This document shows, piece by piece, positions 35,821 to 44,849 of a DNA stretch of 64,000 nt. Location of the stretch: positions 62,001 to 126,000 of the forward strand of contig PBLA01000021.1 of assembly GCA_002722245.1 (NCBI GenBank). Direction: 5' to 3'. The position numbers were made by a program, and so were the translations under genes. The notes beneath the pieces are model-generated. The model searched no databases, had not been told where the DNA came from, and saw nothing but the letters and a program-made list of their open reading frames with translations. Every line of letters starts with the position of its first letter. The stretch's first letter is position 1. Origin of the DNA: Flavobacteriales bacterium (GTDB lineage: Bacteria; Bacteroidota; Bacteroidia; Flavobacteriales_C; GCA-002722245).

Positions 35821-36660
35821 ATGAATGATTTCAAGATTGGTGAGTTCAATACACTGACTAGTGTTCGAAAAGAACCTCAAGGGTTTTATCTTCGAGGTGA
35901 CGATCCTTTTAACCAGGTTTTATTACCAAATGCATATGTTCCTGAAGGATTTAAGGAAGGAGATGAAATTAATGTATTTATTTATTTGGATAATGAGGAG
36001 CGACTAACAGCAACCACACTTCAACCAAAGATTAAATTAAATGATTTTGCTGTTTTAACCGTGGAACAAGTAAATAGAATGGGGGCATTCTTGGATATGG
36101 GCTTGGTTAAGCAGCTGTTAGTTCCTTATAAAGAGCAAGCAATTCCAATGGAGGAGGGAAGAAGCTATGTTGTTTTTATGTATTTAGATGATAAAACCAA
36201 GAGGCTTGTAGGTACATCTAAACTAAATCGATATCTTTCCAATGACGATATTAAGGTTGAAAAAGGTGAGGAGGTTGATTTAATGGTGTTGCACTCCTCT
36301 CATCTTGGAACAAATGTTATGATTAATAAAACCTATAAAGGTTTAATTTTTAGAAGCGATGTAAATCAGCCATTATCCTTAGGGCAGGAGCTTAAAGGGT
36401 ATGTGAAGACGATAAGGGAAGATGGAAAAATAGATGTTATCCTTCAAAAAGAAGGTGTGGCAAGTTTTGAACCAAATGCACAAAAGGTTTTAGATATCCT
36501 GCAAAGAAGTGAGGGCTTTTTAGATCTTCATGATAAAAGTGATCCTGAAGAAATTTCGAAACGACTTTTAATGAGTAAAAAATCATTCAAAAGGGCTATT
36601 GGTAACTTATATCGAGACCAAAAGATCGTGATTGAGAAGGACGGAATTCGTCTTGCGTGA
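35821..36660 (+). CDS. CvfB/YitL-like S1-domain RNA-binding protein
   Basis: A 279-residue protein with tandem S1-like beta barrels (first from FNTLTSVRKEPQGFYLRG, second from NRMGAFLDMGLVKQLLVPY, third from GYVKTIREDGKIDVILQ) and a C-terminal winged-helix-like part (SEEISKR-type region, here DPEEISKRLLMSKKSFKRAIGNLYR). This is the CvfB architecture, an RNA-binding regulator of virulence or translation factors in other bacteria. The role here is inferred from fold only. Its predicted leaderless start is notable for an RNA-binding regulator. Confidence 0.85.
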   Translation: MNDFKIGEFNTLTSVRKEPQGFYLRGDDPFNQVLLPNAYVPEGFKEGDEINVFIYLDNEERLTATTLQPKIKLNDFAVLTVEQVNRMGAFLDMGLVKQLLVPYKEQAIPMEEGRSYVVFMYLDDKTKRLVGTSKLNRYLSNDDIKVEKGEEVDLMVLHSSHLGTNVMINKTYKGLIFRSDVNQPLSLGQELKGYVKTIREDGKIDVILQKEGVASFEPNAQKVLDILQRSEGFLDLHDKSDPEEISKRLLMSKKSFKRAIGNLYRDQKIVIEKDGIRLA

Positions 36661-36667
36661 ATTGGAA

Positions 36668-37873
36668 TTACCTCAAGAGCGATAAAGCATCTTTTAACCT
36701 TTGCATTGCTTCTACTAATATATCCTCTGAAGTTGCATAAGAAATTCGGACTGAATTTGGTGAGCCAAAGGCTTGTCCTGGCACAATTGCCAAGAGCTTT
36801 TCATTTAATATGAATAAACACAAATCAGTTGCATTTTTTATTACTTTACCCTTATATGATTTTCCGAAAAAATAACTAACATCTGGGAAAAAATAGAAAG
36901 CCCCTTCGGGCACGTTAACTTTTAGTCCATTAATGTCCCTAATTAATTCATACACTAGATCTCTTCTTTTTTCAAAAGCTTCAATCATGTAGGTTACTAT
37001 ATTTTTACCATTTTCAAGAGCTGTAATAGTTGCGCGTTGTGCAATCGAATTTGCACCAGATGTAAATTGTCCTTGAATTTTACTACATGCATTGCAAATC
37101 CATTTTGGCGCACCTATATAACCAATTCTATAACCAGTCATTGCAAATCCTTTTGCGATTCCATTTACGGTAATCGTTCTTTCCCATATTTTGCTATTTA
37201 AGGAAGCAATACTGTAATGCGGCTTTTTTGTAAAATTAATATACTCGTATATTTCATCGGCTAAAACAAAGAGCCCTTCTTTTTTTAAGATGACTTCTGA
37301 GATTAATTCCAGTTCTTGTTTTGAGTACAAGGATCCAGATGGATTACAAGGAGAAGAGTATATGATTAATTTTGTTTTGTCATTTATTGCTTTTTCGAGT
37401 TGTTTGGGTGTTATTTTAAAGTTCGATTCAATAGTTGTGTTCAACGCAACAGGAACTCCTCCGGCAAGCTTAACTTGTTCAACATATGAAACCCAATATG
37501 GTGCGGGTAGTAAAACTTCATCTCCTGGATTTATCAAAGATAAGATCACATTGGCCAAAGATTGCTTCGCACCTGTTGATACGACAATTTCATTCTGAGA
37601 ATAGTTTAAGTTATTTTCCTTTTTAAATTTATCAGAGATTGCTTTTTTAAGTTCTTGAAAACCTGCAATAGGAGGGTATTTTGAGTAATTATCATGAATA
37701 GCCTGAACAGCAGCATTTTTTATTAAATCGGGTGTATTAAAATCAGGCTCACCTAAACTGAGACTAATCACATTTAAACCTTGCTCTTTGAGTGATCTAC
37801 TTTTTGCATTCATAGCAATAGTAGCAGAAGTTTCCATATTTAGAATTCGTTCAGATAGAAATTGATTACCCAT
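36668..37873 (-). CDS. Class I/II pyridoxal-phosphate aminotransferase (aspartate-type)
   Basis: A 401-residue fold-type I aminotransferase. The conserved blocks are SLSLGEPDFNTPDLI, STGAKQSLANVI, YSSPCNPSG, LADEIYEYI and VNGIAKGFAMTGYRIGY, with Lys241 as the PLP Schiff-base residue; the C-terminal block VRISYATSED contains the carboxylate-binding Arg. The closest named type is the thermostable aspartate aminotransferase group, which often has mixed aspartate/prephenate specificity. A -7 element lies 16 bases upstream. Confidence 0.92.
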   Translation of the reverse strand: MGNQFLSERILNMETSATIAMNAKSRSLKEQGLNVISLSLGEPDFNTPDLIKNAAVQAIHDNYSKYPPIAGFQELKKAISDKFKKENNLNYSQNEIVVSTGAKQSLANVILSLINPGDEVLLPAPYWVSYVEQVKLAGGVPVALNTTIESNFKITPKQLEKAINDKTKLIIYSSPCNPSGSLYSKQELELISEVILKKEGLFVLADEIYEYINFTKKPHYSIASLNSKIWERTITVNGIAKGFAMTGYRIGYIGAPKWICNACSKIQGQFTSGANSIAQRATITALENGKNIVTYMIEAFEKRRDLVYELIRDINGLKVNVPEGAFYFFPDVSYFFGKSYKGKVIKNATDLCLFILNEKLLAIVPGQAFGSPNSVRISYATSEDILVEAMQRLKDALSLLR

Positions 37874-37889
37874 TAGACACTATTTTCTA

Positions 37890-37897
37890 CAAAAATA
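37890..37897 (-). promoter_or_regulatory. -7 promoter element of the aminotransferase gene
   Basis: The minus strand reads TATTTTTG, a perfect TAnnTTTG, 16 bases before the start codon. Confidence 0.5.
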
Positions 37898-38040
37898 GGA
37901 TACAAGATTGTAATTCAAGTTCTTTTAACTACAATTGCGGTTCCAAAAATAGTGCTTAATAAAAATTTGTTAAAAAAACAAATATCTCGAAACTAAATAG
38001 ACTTTGTGCCGTAATTTTACTGAACCCCAACCCTAAAAAA

Positions 38041-38913
38041 ATGAGACAATTAAAAATTACAAAGCAGATTACTAGCAGAGAAACGCTTTCTCTAGATAAG
38101 TACCTTCAAGAGATTGGAAAGGAGGAATTAATTTCCCCAGAACAAGAGGTGGAGTTAGCAAGAAAAATAAAGGCTGGTGATCAACGAGCTTTGGATAAAT
38201 TAACAAAAGCTAATCTTCGTTTTGTGGTTTCTGTTTCAAAACAATATCAAAATCAAGGGTTAACCTTACCGGATTTAATTAATGAAGGAAACTTAGGGTT
38301 AATTAAGGCTGCACAACGATTTGATGAGACAAGAGGGTTTAAGTTCATATCTTACGCTGTATGGTGGATACGTCAAAGTATTTTACAGGCTCTTGCAGAA
38401 CAAGCTAGGATTGTAAGGCTGCCGTTGAATAAAATTGGAAATATAAACAAGATAAACAGAACCTTTTCAGAATTGGAACAATTGCATGAAAGAGAACCGT
38501 CCGTTGAGGAAATTGCAGAGGCATTAGATCTATCTACCGAAGAGGTTGAAACATCGTTAAAAAATAATTCCAGAACAGTTTCTATGGACGCTCCATTGGG
38601 TGATGACTCTGATGCAGGTAATTTATATGATGTGCTTGGTTCCAAGGATTCTGCCAGGCCAGATTCAGATTTGATGGACCAATCTTTAAAGGAAGAAGTA
38701 GAACGAGCCTTAAATGCATTAACACCAAGAGAGGCAGACGTACTCAGACTTTATTTTGGAATCGAAAAATCTGTTAAATCCAATTTAACGTTAGAGGAAA
38801 TTGGAATTAAATTTGATTTAACTCGAGAACGAGTTCGACAAATTAAAGAAAAAGCCATTAGGCGATTAAAGCATTCGTCTAGAAGTGCAATTCTATTAAA
38901 ATACCTCGGATAA
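38041..38913 (+). CDS. rpoD: Primary sigma factor (RpoD/SigA, short Bacteroidota form)
   Basis: A 290-residue sigma-70 factor with region 1.2 ([27 protein letters not shown]), region 2 ([18 protein letters not shown] and [15 protein letters not shown]), region 3 and region 4 ([20 protein letters not shown]). Region 1.1 is absent, as is usual in Bacteroidota, whose housekeeping sigma recognises TTG / TAnnTTTG rather than the E. coli hexamers. Those elements are seen throughout this window. A strong terminator follows at once. Confidence 0.96.
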   Translation: MRQLKITKQITSRETLSLDKYLQEIGKEELISPEQEVELARKIKAGDQRALDKLTKANLRFVVSVSKQYQNQGLTLPDLINEGNLGLIKAAQRFDETRGFKFISYAVWWIRQSILQALAEQARIVRLPLNKIGNINKINRTFSELEQLHEREPSVEEIAEALDLSTEEVETSLKNNSRTVSMDAPLGDDSDAGNLYDVLGSKDSARPDSDLMDQSLKEEVERALNALTPREADVLRLYFGIEKSVKSNLTLEEIGIKFDLTRERVRQIKEKAIRRLKHSSRSAILLKYLG

Positions 38914-38941
38914 AAAAAGCCTCCTTTGGAGGCTTTTTTTA
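38912..38941 (+). terminator. Intrinsic terminator of rpoD
   Basis: A stem of 7 GC-containing pairs (38918-38924 with 38928-38934), extended by A/T pairs and with a 3-base loop, ends in a run of eight T residues. It overlaps the rpoD stop codon. Confidence 0.92.
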
Positions 38942-38990
38942 TAGGCTCTCTCTTGAGTTTTTTAAGTATTTATCGTAATTATGCAGTGCT

Positions 38991-41138
38991 GTGAAATATT
39001 GCATAATTACAATACTATTTCTTTCGTTTTCATGTTATTCGTTTGGCAAAAAATCCCATGAGGAGAAAGTAGTTGATCTAGGTAGGGCGAAAGGTTTTGA
39101 TGCAACTATTGAAGCTTATATTGATATTATTAAAGGAGGAGTGAAAAAAATGCCAGATTCCAGTTTGTTCTACATTGATCAAGTGGAGGATTTTGCAAAA
39201 GCACTTAACCATCCATTATCTTCTGGGATTAAGTCTAAGCTCAAGTTTTATAAAGGAGTAGGAAAATATGGTGTTGGACAATATATTGAAGGAGTCCATT
39301 ATATTGAGCAATCCATTAAAATACCTCATAATGATTCCTTGGACGGTCAGCGTTATTTTTATTTGGCCTTAAATCATAAAAATGTAGGTAATTACTCCAA
39401 GAGTGTTAAAAATTTTATTCAGGCATCCTCAATTTTTGAACAAAATAATGACCATTACGCAAGAGTTGGAGCTATTATCAACTTAAGTAACGTGCTCATT
39501 AAAACGAAGCAATATGATAAATCGCTTGGGTATTACAATGAGGCATTAAAATTGGTAGAAAAATATAAATTAGATCGATTGAATCGTATCATTTACACAG
39601 GAATGGGGAATGTGTTTTTGGATATGAAAGATTACCAATTGGCGTTGGATCATTTTAACCAGAGTTACAAAGAGGCTAAGAATCAAAAAAACCTCTATGG
39701 TCAGTTTGTTACGTTGATTAATATTGCTGGAGCAAAGCGAATGTTGGGTGATAATCAAGATGCTTTAAATCATCTTCAAAAAGCGGTTTTACTTCTGGAT
39801 TCCTTAAATAACATCGGTTTAAAAGGAAAAATTTATTTCGAGCTAGGTGATTTTTTTGCACACATGACGAATAAAAAAGAATCTGAATTCTACTTGGGAG
39901 AGGCGTTGAAAATTGCTCAAAACGCGGATAACAAACCATATATTAAAAGTATTTACAATTCTTATCGGATACTTTATGAAAACTTAGGTGATTACAAAAA
40001 GTCTCTTAGTTTTTTCAAGAAATTCGAAACAATAAAAGATGAAATTATAGAGAGTCAGAATACAATAAAGGTTACACAGCTTAATTCTCAGTTTCAATTG
40101 GATAGAAAAGAGAAAGAGTTGAAATTAATGGCGAAAGAAAAAGAGCTCAAGGAGTCCCAAAACGAAAGGAATAGGATTTTTATTTATTTACTTATTGGTC
40201 TTGGTGCGCTTCTTTTAGTATTAGTTCTGGCACTAACAATGATTAGTATAATTCGTTCTAAAAAGAATGCCGTTTTAAAAGAAAAAAATGAAGAACTTGA
40301 AGATAAAAAAGCTGAAATTGAATCTCAAAGAGATTTATTGAATCAAACTCATGAACAACTTAAGGTTAGAAATAAGGATGTTACAGACAGTATTCATTAT
40401 GCGCAAAAAATTCAACAAGCTATGTTGAATTCCTCTTTTCATATTGATGGTTCCGGAGTTGATTATTTTACATTTTACAAACCTCGAGATATTGTTAGTG
40501 GCGATTTTTATTGGAGTAATGTAGTGGGGGATGAGTTGATTGTGGCAATAGGTGATTGCACGGGACATGGTGTTCCAGGAGCTTTTATGAGTTGTTTGGG
40601 GATATCGCTTTTGAATGAAATTGTTTTTGGCAGAGAAATTATTCAACCGCATAATATTCTTGAAGAATTACGAAATTCAGTGATTCAACTTATTGCTACA
40701 GATAAGAATGCTGATCTTCAAATGGGTGATGGGATGGATATTGCAATTATTAGTTTGAACCTTAAAACCAACTTTTTGAAATTTAGTGGTGCTATGAATG
40801 GTTTAGTTATTGTTTCGGGAAATCATTTAGAGGAGGTGAAAGGAGATAAGAATCCTATTGGTCAACACATTATACCGAATCATAGATTTACACTAATTGA
40901 AAAGCAATTAAAAGTGGGAGATTCAATTTACGCTACAACAGATGGCTATAAAGACCAATTTGGAGGACCAAAAGGTAAAAAGTTAGGTAAAAGGCGTCTT
41001 CACGATAAATTTTTAGAAATCGCATCACTTTCTGTTCCTGTTCAAAAAACAGAAGTTGTTAATTTCTACAAATCTTGGAGGAAATATGAGGAACAGATTG
41101 ATGATGTTTGTTTGTTTGGGATGAAGTTAGAGTCTTAA
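38991..41138 (+). CDS. TPR-containing membrane SpoIIE-type serine phosphatase
   Basis: A 715-residue protein started by GTG (no in-frame ATG nearby). It has a signal peptide at residues 1-19, TPR-like repeats over about 85-345 (for example HYARVGAIINLSNVLIKTKQYDKSLGYYNEAL), one membrane helix near 395-418 (IFIYLLIGLGALLLVLVLAL) and a coiled-coil linker. The C-terminal SpoIIE/PP2C phosphatase domain begins at about 485, with DIVSGDFYW and GDCTGHGVPGAFMS carrying metal-binding aspartates. Periplasmic TPRs would sense a signal and control a cytoplasmic phosphatase. The target, perhaps an anti-anti-sigma protein, is not encoded nearby. Confidence 0.88.
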   Translation: MKYCIITILFLSFSCYSFGKKSHEEKVVDLGRAKGFDATIEAYIDIIKGGVKKMPDSSLFYIDQVEDFAKALNHPLSSGIKSKLKFYKGVGKYGVGQYIEGVHYIEQSIKIPHNDSLDGQRYFYLALNHKNVGNYSKSVKNFIQASSIFEQNNDHYARVGAIINLSNVLIKTKQYDKSLGYYNEALKLVEKYKLDRLNRIIYTGMGNVFLDMKDYQLALDHFNQSYKEAKNQKNLYGQFVTLINIAGAKRMLGDNQDALNHLQKAVLLLDSLNNIGLKGKIYFELGDFFAHMTNKKESEFYLGEALKIAQNADNKPYIKSIYNSYRILYENLGDYKKSLSFFKKFETIKDEIIESQNTIKVTQLNSQFQLDRKEKELKLMAKEKELKESQNERNRIFIYLLIGLGALLLVLVLALTMISIIRSKKNAVLKEKNEELEDKKAEIESQRDLLNQTHEQLKVRNKDVTDSIHYAQKIQQAMLNSSFHIDGSGVDYFTFYKPRDIVSGDFYWSNVVGDELIVAIGDCTGHGVPGAFMSCLGISLLNEIVFGREIIQPHNILEELRNSVIQLIATDKNADLQMGDGMDIAIISLNLKTNFLKFSGAMNGLVIVSGNHLEEVKGDKNPIGQHIIPNHRFTLIEKQLKVGDSIYATTDGYKDQFGGPKGKKLGKRRLHDKFLEIASLSVPVQKTEVVNFYKSWRKYEEQIDDVCLFGMKLES

Positions 41139-41195
41139 ATTTTGGATTAGAAGCGGTGTTTTTAGATTTTAAAGTATACCTAATTAGAGTTTCTT

Positions 41196-42050
41196 ATGGC
41201 TAATGCAATCATTCAAATAGAATGTAAAGATCAGCAAGGGATAGTGAGTTCTGTTACTGAGTTTATATACAGTAATAAGGGAAATATTATTGATTTAGAT
41301 CAGTATACAGATCATGATAATAATCATTTCTTCATGAGGGTAGAGTGGTCACTAGAAAACTTTACCATTCAAAAGGACAAAATAGCGGAGTACTTCGAGA
41401 CATTACTTGGTAAGCGTTTTTCACTTCGTTTCAATTTATATTTCTCTGATCATAAACCTAGAATGGCTCTTTTTGTGACCAAATTATCACATTGTTTATA
41501 TGATTTATTAGGACGATGGCAGAGTGGTGAATTAGAGGTTGAAATTCCATTAGTAATAAGCAATCATCCTTATTTAAAGGATGTAGTTGAACGATTTGGT
41601 TTACCTTTTGTTCATTTACCAATTACTCCGGAAAATAAAAAAGACCAGGAGAAGAAACAAATTAAAATTCTTAAAGAACATGATGTAGATTTTGTTGTTT
41701 TAGCTAGATACATGCAAATCGTATCACCTTTATTTATTCAACACTTCGAACACAAAATTATTAATATCCATCATTCGTCTTTACCAGCTTTTGCAGGAGC
41801 TAAACCTTATCATGCCGCTTTTGAGCGAGGGGTCAAAATTATTGGTGCAACAGCACATTATGTCACTGAAGAATTAGACGCAGGTCCAATAATAGAGCAA
41901 GATGTAGTGCGAGCTACACATCGACATTATGTCAGTGATTTGTTGAAAATGGGTCAAGATGTTGAAAAATTAGTACTAGCTAAGGCTGTTAAGCTTCATG
42001 TTCAGAGGAAGGTTATGGTTGTTGGGAACAAAACAATCGTTTTTCATTAA
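41196..42050 (+). CDS. purU: Formyltetrahydrofolate deformylase
   Basis: A 284-residue enzyme that hydrolyses 10-formyl-THF to THF and formate, balancing one-carbon pools and supplying formate to purine synthesis. The N-terminal ACT domain (IIQIECKDQQGIVSSVTEFI) is followed by the formyltransferase-like domain with NIHHSSLPAFAGAKPYHAAF and LDAGPIIEQD, which hold the catalytic Asn-His-Asp set. Length matches PurU rather than PurN. Confidence 0.95.
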   Translation: MANAIIQIECKDQQGIVSSVTEFIYSNKGNIIDLDQYTDHDNNHFFMRVEWSLENFTIQKDKIAEYFETLLGKRFSLRFNLYFSDHKPRMALFVTKLSHCLYDLLGRWQSGELEVEIPLVISNHPYLKDVVERFGLPFVHLPITPENKKDQEKKQIKILKEHDVDFVVLARYMQIVSPLFIQHFEHKIINIHHSSLPAFAGAKPYHAAFERGVKIIGATAHYVTEELDAGPIIEQDVVRATHRHYVSDLLKMGQDVEKLVLAKAVKLHVQRKVMVVGNKTIVFH

Positions 42051-42109
42051 ATTTGTTAGTCATTTATAGTTCTGATATGTTGTATAAAGGCAACGTGGAC
42101 AAGATTTGT

Positions 42110-42117
42110 TATCTTTG
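42110..42117 (+). promoter_or_regulatory. -7 promoter element upstream of the NqrM-like gene
   Basis: TATCTTTG is a perfect TAnnTTTG 21 bases before the start codon. Confidence 0.5.
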
Positions 42118-42138
42118 ATTTGATATACGCATACAGAT

Positions 42139-42342
42139 ATGGAATTAATTTTACTCACAATCGGATTTCTTGCTTTAGCCTTTGCAGGTATTGCTATTAA
42201 AATTCTTGTTAAAAAGAATGGTGAGTTTGAAGGTACATGTGCATCAAAAAATCCAGTGTTAAATCAAAATAATGAGCCGTGTTCTTTGTGTGGTGCTCAG
42301 CCTGGCGATCAATGTGATGGTGATAATCAAGAAGCTGCTTAA
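42139..42342 (+). CDS. Small NqrM-like cysteine-rich membrane protein
   Basis: A 67-residue protein with one N-terminal membrane helix (LILLTIGFLALAFAGIAIKIL) and a short tail holding four cysteines (34, 48, 51, 59) in the pattern GTC..., PCSLCG, QC. This layout matches NqrM (DUF539), the iron-delivering maturation factor of the Na+-translocating NADH:quinone reductase, though the spacing differs from the Vibrio protein. The convergent neighbour is apbE, which flavinylates the same complex. The nqr genes are not in the window. Assignment is by architecture and neighbourhood. Confidence 0.6.
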   Translation: MELILLTIGFLALAFAGIAIKILVKKNGEFEGTCASKNPVLNQNNEPCSLCGAQPGDQCDGDNQEAA

Positions 42343-42366
42343 TTATCCAAATCTTACCATAAATCG

Positions 42367-43539
42367 TTAAGTTTTAGAGGTCTGTTGAACAGGATATAGA
42401 AGTTTATCCTCTAAATTCGTAGAGATGTAAGTTTGCAATGTTCCACTAGCGTCCTTATAAACAATAAGTACGTAGAGGTCGGTTTTTTCAGTTTCAACCA
42501 ATGGAATAATTTCTTCTAAACGCATAACCATAAATGCAGTGGCGTAGGCATCTGCAATTGCAGCTTCATCTGCAAGTACAGTCGCACTTAAAATACCATT
42601 TTCTGTTGGTTGCCCATTTCTAGGGTCAATAGAGTGCACAATAGTTTTGCCATTTTCTTCTTTAAACTTCCTGTAATTTCCGGATACAGCAATGGCTCTA
42701 AAGCTTGAATCCATTCTTACTCTTGCTAATTCGTCTTCCCCTCCTTCAATGTCGGTGTTGGGATGTTCAATTTGAACCAACCAAGGCTTTTTATCCATTT
42801 TATATCCTTGTGCTACAATTTCTCCACCTACTTCCACTAAAAAATCACCAATCTTCAGTTCGAAATTTAAAAAATCACCAATTACATCAGCTGTATATCC
42901 TTGTGCGATAGCATCAAAAGTTATTTGAACAATTGAGTCGTCTTTACAAATGAAATTATCGTTAAAACGTCCATTTAGCATCTCATCAAACGAATTGTAT
43001 ACAATATCTCCTGTTAACATAAGGTATTCGAATCCAACAAAATCAGTGAGGTCATAGGCTAAGGAATCTCTGTATAAAGCAATTATGGAATCACGATTGA
43101 CAGAATCTGGTAAATTTTTAAATAATGTGTCAAATTGCATAGGTGTTGATCCAAATCCCCATAAATTAACTAATGGCTTCACAGATGGATCAAATGCTCC
43201 ATCTGAAATAGCATTCACTTCATCACACAGAAGGAACAAGTTTAAAATATGATTATCAATTAGGCAACAAGAGTCTGAATTATTGAAATGACTAATTCTT
43301 GAGTTTGGGTTGTATGTGCTAACAGAATTATCGATTTCATTAAGAATTGAATCTACCTTTTGTTGGATGAGTTGAACCCTATTGGTTGAATCGATATAAG
43401 ATATACTATAGGTTGTGCCTTGAGTAAAACCACCAAATGAATACTTTCTGTATTTCTCTATCTTTTCCTCTTCACAACTAATAAAGAGAAAGGAAAGAGC
43501 AATTAAACAACAAAAATATTTAAACAGTTTTTGGAACAT
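42367..43539 (-). CDS. apbE: FAD:protein FMN transferase (lipoprotein)
   Basis: A 390-residue ApbE/flavin transferase with lipobox FISC (acyl-Cys 22). Core motifs are FGGFTQGTTYSISY, VSTYNPNSRISHFN, GAFDPSVKPLVNLWGFG, FDAIAQGYTADVIG, VEVGGEIVAQG and IDPRNGQPTENGILSATVLAD. It transfers FMN from FAD to Thr residues of NqrB/NqrC-type subunits in the periplasm. A stretch of about 50 residues around 145-195 (DSVNRDSIIALYRDS to DEMLNGRFN) is longer than in minimal ApbE proteins but resembles other Bacteroidota members. Confidence 0.93.
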   Translation of the reverse strand: MFQKLFKYFCCLIALSFLFISCEEEKIEKYRKYSFGGFTQGTTYSISYIDSTNRVQLIQQKVDSILNEIDNSVSTYNPNSRISHFNNSDSCCLIDNHILNLFLLCDEVNAISDGAFDPSVKPLVNLWGFGSTPMQFDTLFKNLPDSVNRDSIIALYRDSLAYDLTDFVGFEYLMLTGDIVYNSFDEMLNGRFNDNFICKDDSIVQITFDAIAQGYTADVIGDFLNFELKIGDFLVEVGGEIVAQGYKMDKKPWLVQIEHPNTDIEGGEDELARVRMDSSFRAIAVSGNYRKFKEENGKTIVHSIDPRNGQPTENGILSATVLADEAAIADAYATAFMVMRLEEIIPLVETEKTDLYVLIVYKDASGTLQTYISTNLEDKLLYPVQQTSKT

Positions 43540-43614
43540 TCTTAAGGATTCATGTAATTTACTTTTTCTTAAGTAAGTACAATACTATAAATATAAATTT
43601 TAGTTGCGATTATA

Positions 43615-44130
43615 CTAGAATAATTTTCTCACTTCTTGTTTAACAAATTCAATAGCCTCATTATTGTTAATCTCAAGCTCTTCGTTTACTCCTAATATTT
43701 TTCTGCTAAATGCAACAGCGTCGACATGATCACCTACTTGAGTACCGGTAACACCTATTAATTTAATGGCGTCATCTTTTGCTTTTTTAACTTTTTCCCA
43801 TGATGCCGCAGAGATATAGACTTGTTGTGTGACATTATGGTTGAATTCATTTTGAATTTCTGCCACAGCCTTTTGTCGCAGCTCACCACTTGTCATACCC
43901 GGTTTTATGGATCTTTTGACTACTTGAACCGCATCAATTCGCTCTAACAATAGTATGATTCTTTCAAATGCTTGGAGTCTTACTGGTATTGTAACATTTA
44001 AGCTTTCTTTTTTGATTTCAAGAATATGTCGTTTACTCTCGGCTTGTAAAAATTTATTAATTAAAAGATAAGCCACAGCACCAACAACGGCAGAAGGTAC
44101 AAAGGCCATAAGAATATTGTCTAGATCCAT
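43615..44130 (-). CDS. Conserved hypothetical membrane-anchored protein
   Basis: A 171-residue protein with one N-terminal membrane helix (ILMAFVPSAVVGAVAYLLI) followed by a charged helical cytoplasmic region (LQAESKRHILEIKKESLNVTIPVRLQAFERIILLLERI). It resembles an uncharacterised Bacteroidota family of the same length, with ATIPLRLQAYERL-type motifs. No catalytic residues were recognised. It is separate from the sigma-factor operon upstream by about 60 bases but reads in the same direction. Confidence 0.65.
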   Translation of the reverse strand: MDLDNILMAFVPSAVVGAVAYLLINKFLQAESKRHILEIKKESLNVTIPVRLQAFERIILLLERIDAVQVVKRSIKPGMTSGELRQKAVAEIQNEFNHNVTQQVYISAASWEKVKKAKDDAIKLIGVTGTQVGDHVDAVAFSRKILGVNEELEINNNEAIEFVKQEVRKLF

Positions 44131-44192
44131 AAAAAAGCGTTTTCACTAAAATACGCAATTTTATATGGATGTATTGTGTGGTTGAACGAGAA

Positions 44193-44849
44193 CTATCGAA
44201 CAAGTTCAATAATGCCTTGTTGTTCAAATAAATACCCTGTTCTATATGTTCCTGAAATGTAGTAGTTGTAGCTCCCAGAAGGAAGTTGATTGCCTTCAAA
44301 GGATCCATCAAATAATGTGTTATAAGACTCACTCTCAAACAATACATTATTCATATCGTCACTAACTCTCACATAAAAGTCAGAAACGCCTACAAGTATA
44401 GGGAACCAGGTGTCAAATTGATTGTCTGCATCAGGGGTAAACGAAGTAGGCACATCAATATAAGTATCACAATATTCAAGCGTTATGTAAATAGAAGAAT
44501 CTTTTTCGCCTACACCAGGAGTTTCTTGCTCAATATCCAGGCGATAGTTCCCTCTTAAAGAGGTAGTAAATATGGAATCTGATGATAAGAATTTATATTC
44601 TTCGTTACCAACAGAGCGATACCATTCGTGTTTCGATACAGAAGGTTCATAGCCAACTAATTTCACAAAGTTATTTTGATAAAAACATTCACGAATATCC
44701 GTTGAATTAGACAAAACATGAATAGGAGTTGTAGTCGCTTCAAAAATTGGTGATAATTTTTTTGCTTCCACCGGATTATCCTTCAAATTATCGTTTGAGC
44801 ATGAAAAAAAAAGCAAAAAAATATGGAAAAGAGGAATGAGCTTTTTCAT
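44193..44849 (-). CDS. Lipoprotein with a T9SS type-B-like (CHU_C) C-terminal domain
   Basis: A 218-residue protein. The signal MKKLIPLFHIFLLFFSC gives an acylated Cys17. The C-terminal 85 residues follow the CHU_C order: VPTSFTPDADNQFDTWFPI, then FYVRVSDDMNNVLFES, LPSGSYNYYISG and a closing GIIELVR. CHU_C domains normally direct soluble proteins through T9SS; here the same module is on a lipoprotein. The start codon overlaps the stop of the preceding barrel/anti-sigma-like gene by one base. It is probably the surface or periplasmic partner of that barrel. Confidence 0.8.
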   Translation of the reverse strand: MKKLIPLFHIFLLFFSCSNDNLKDNPVEAKKLSPIFEATTTPIHVLSNSTDIRECFYQNNFVKLVGYEPSVSKHEWYRSVGNEEYKFLSSDSIFTTSLRGNYRLDIEQETPGVGEKDSSIYITLEYCDTYIDVPTSFTPDADNQFDTWFPILVGVSDFYVRVSDDMNNVLFESESYNTLFDGSFEGNQLPSGSYNYYISGTYRTGYLFEQQGIIELVR

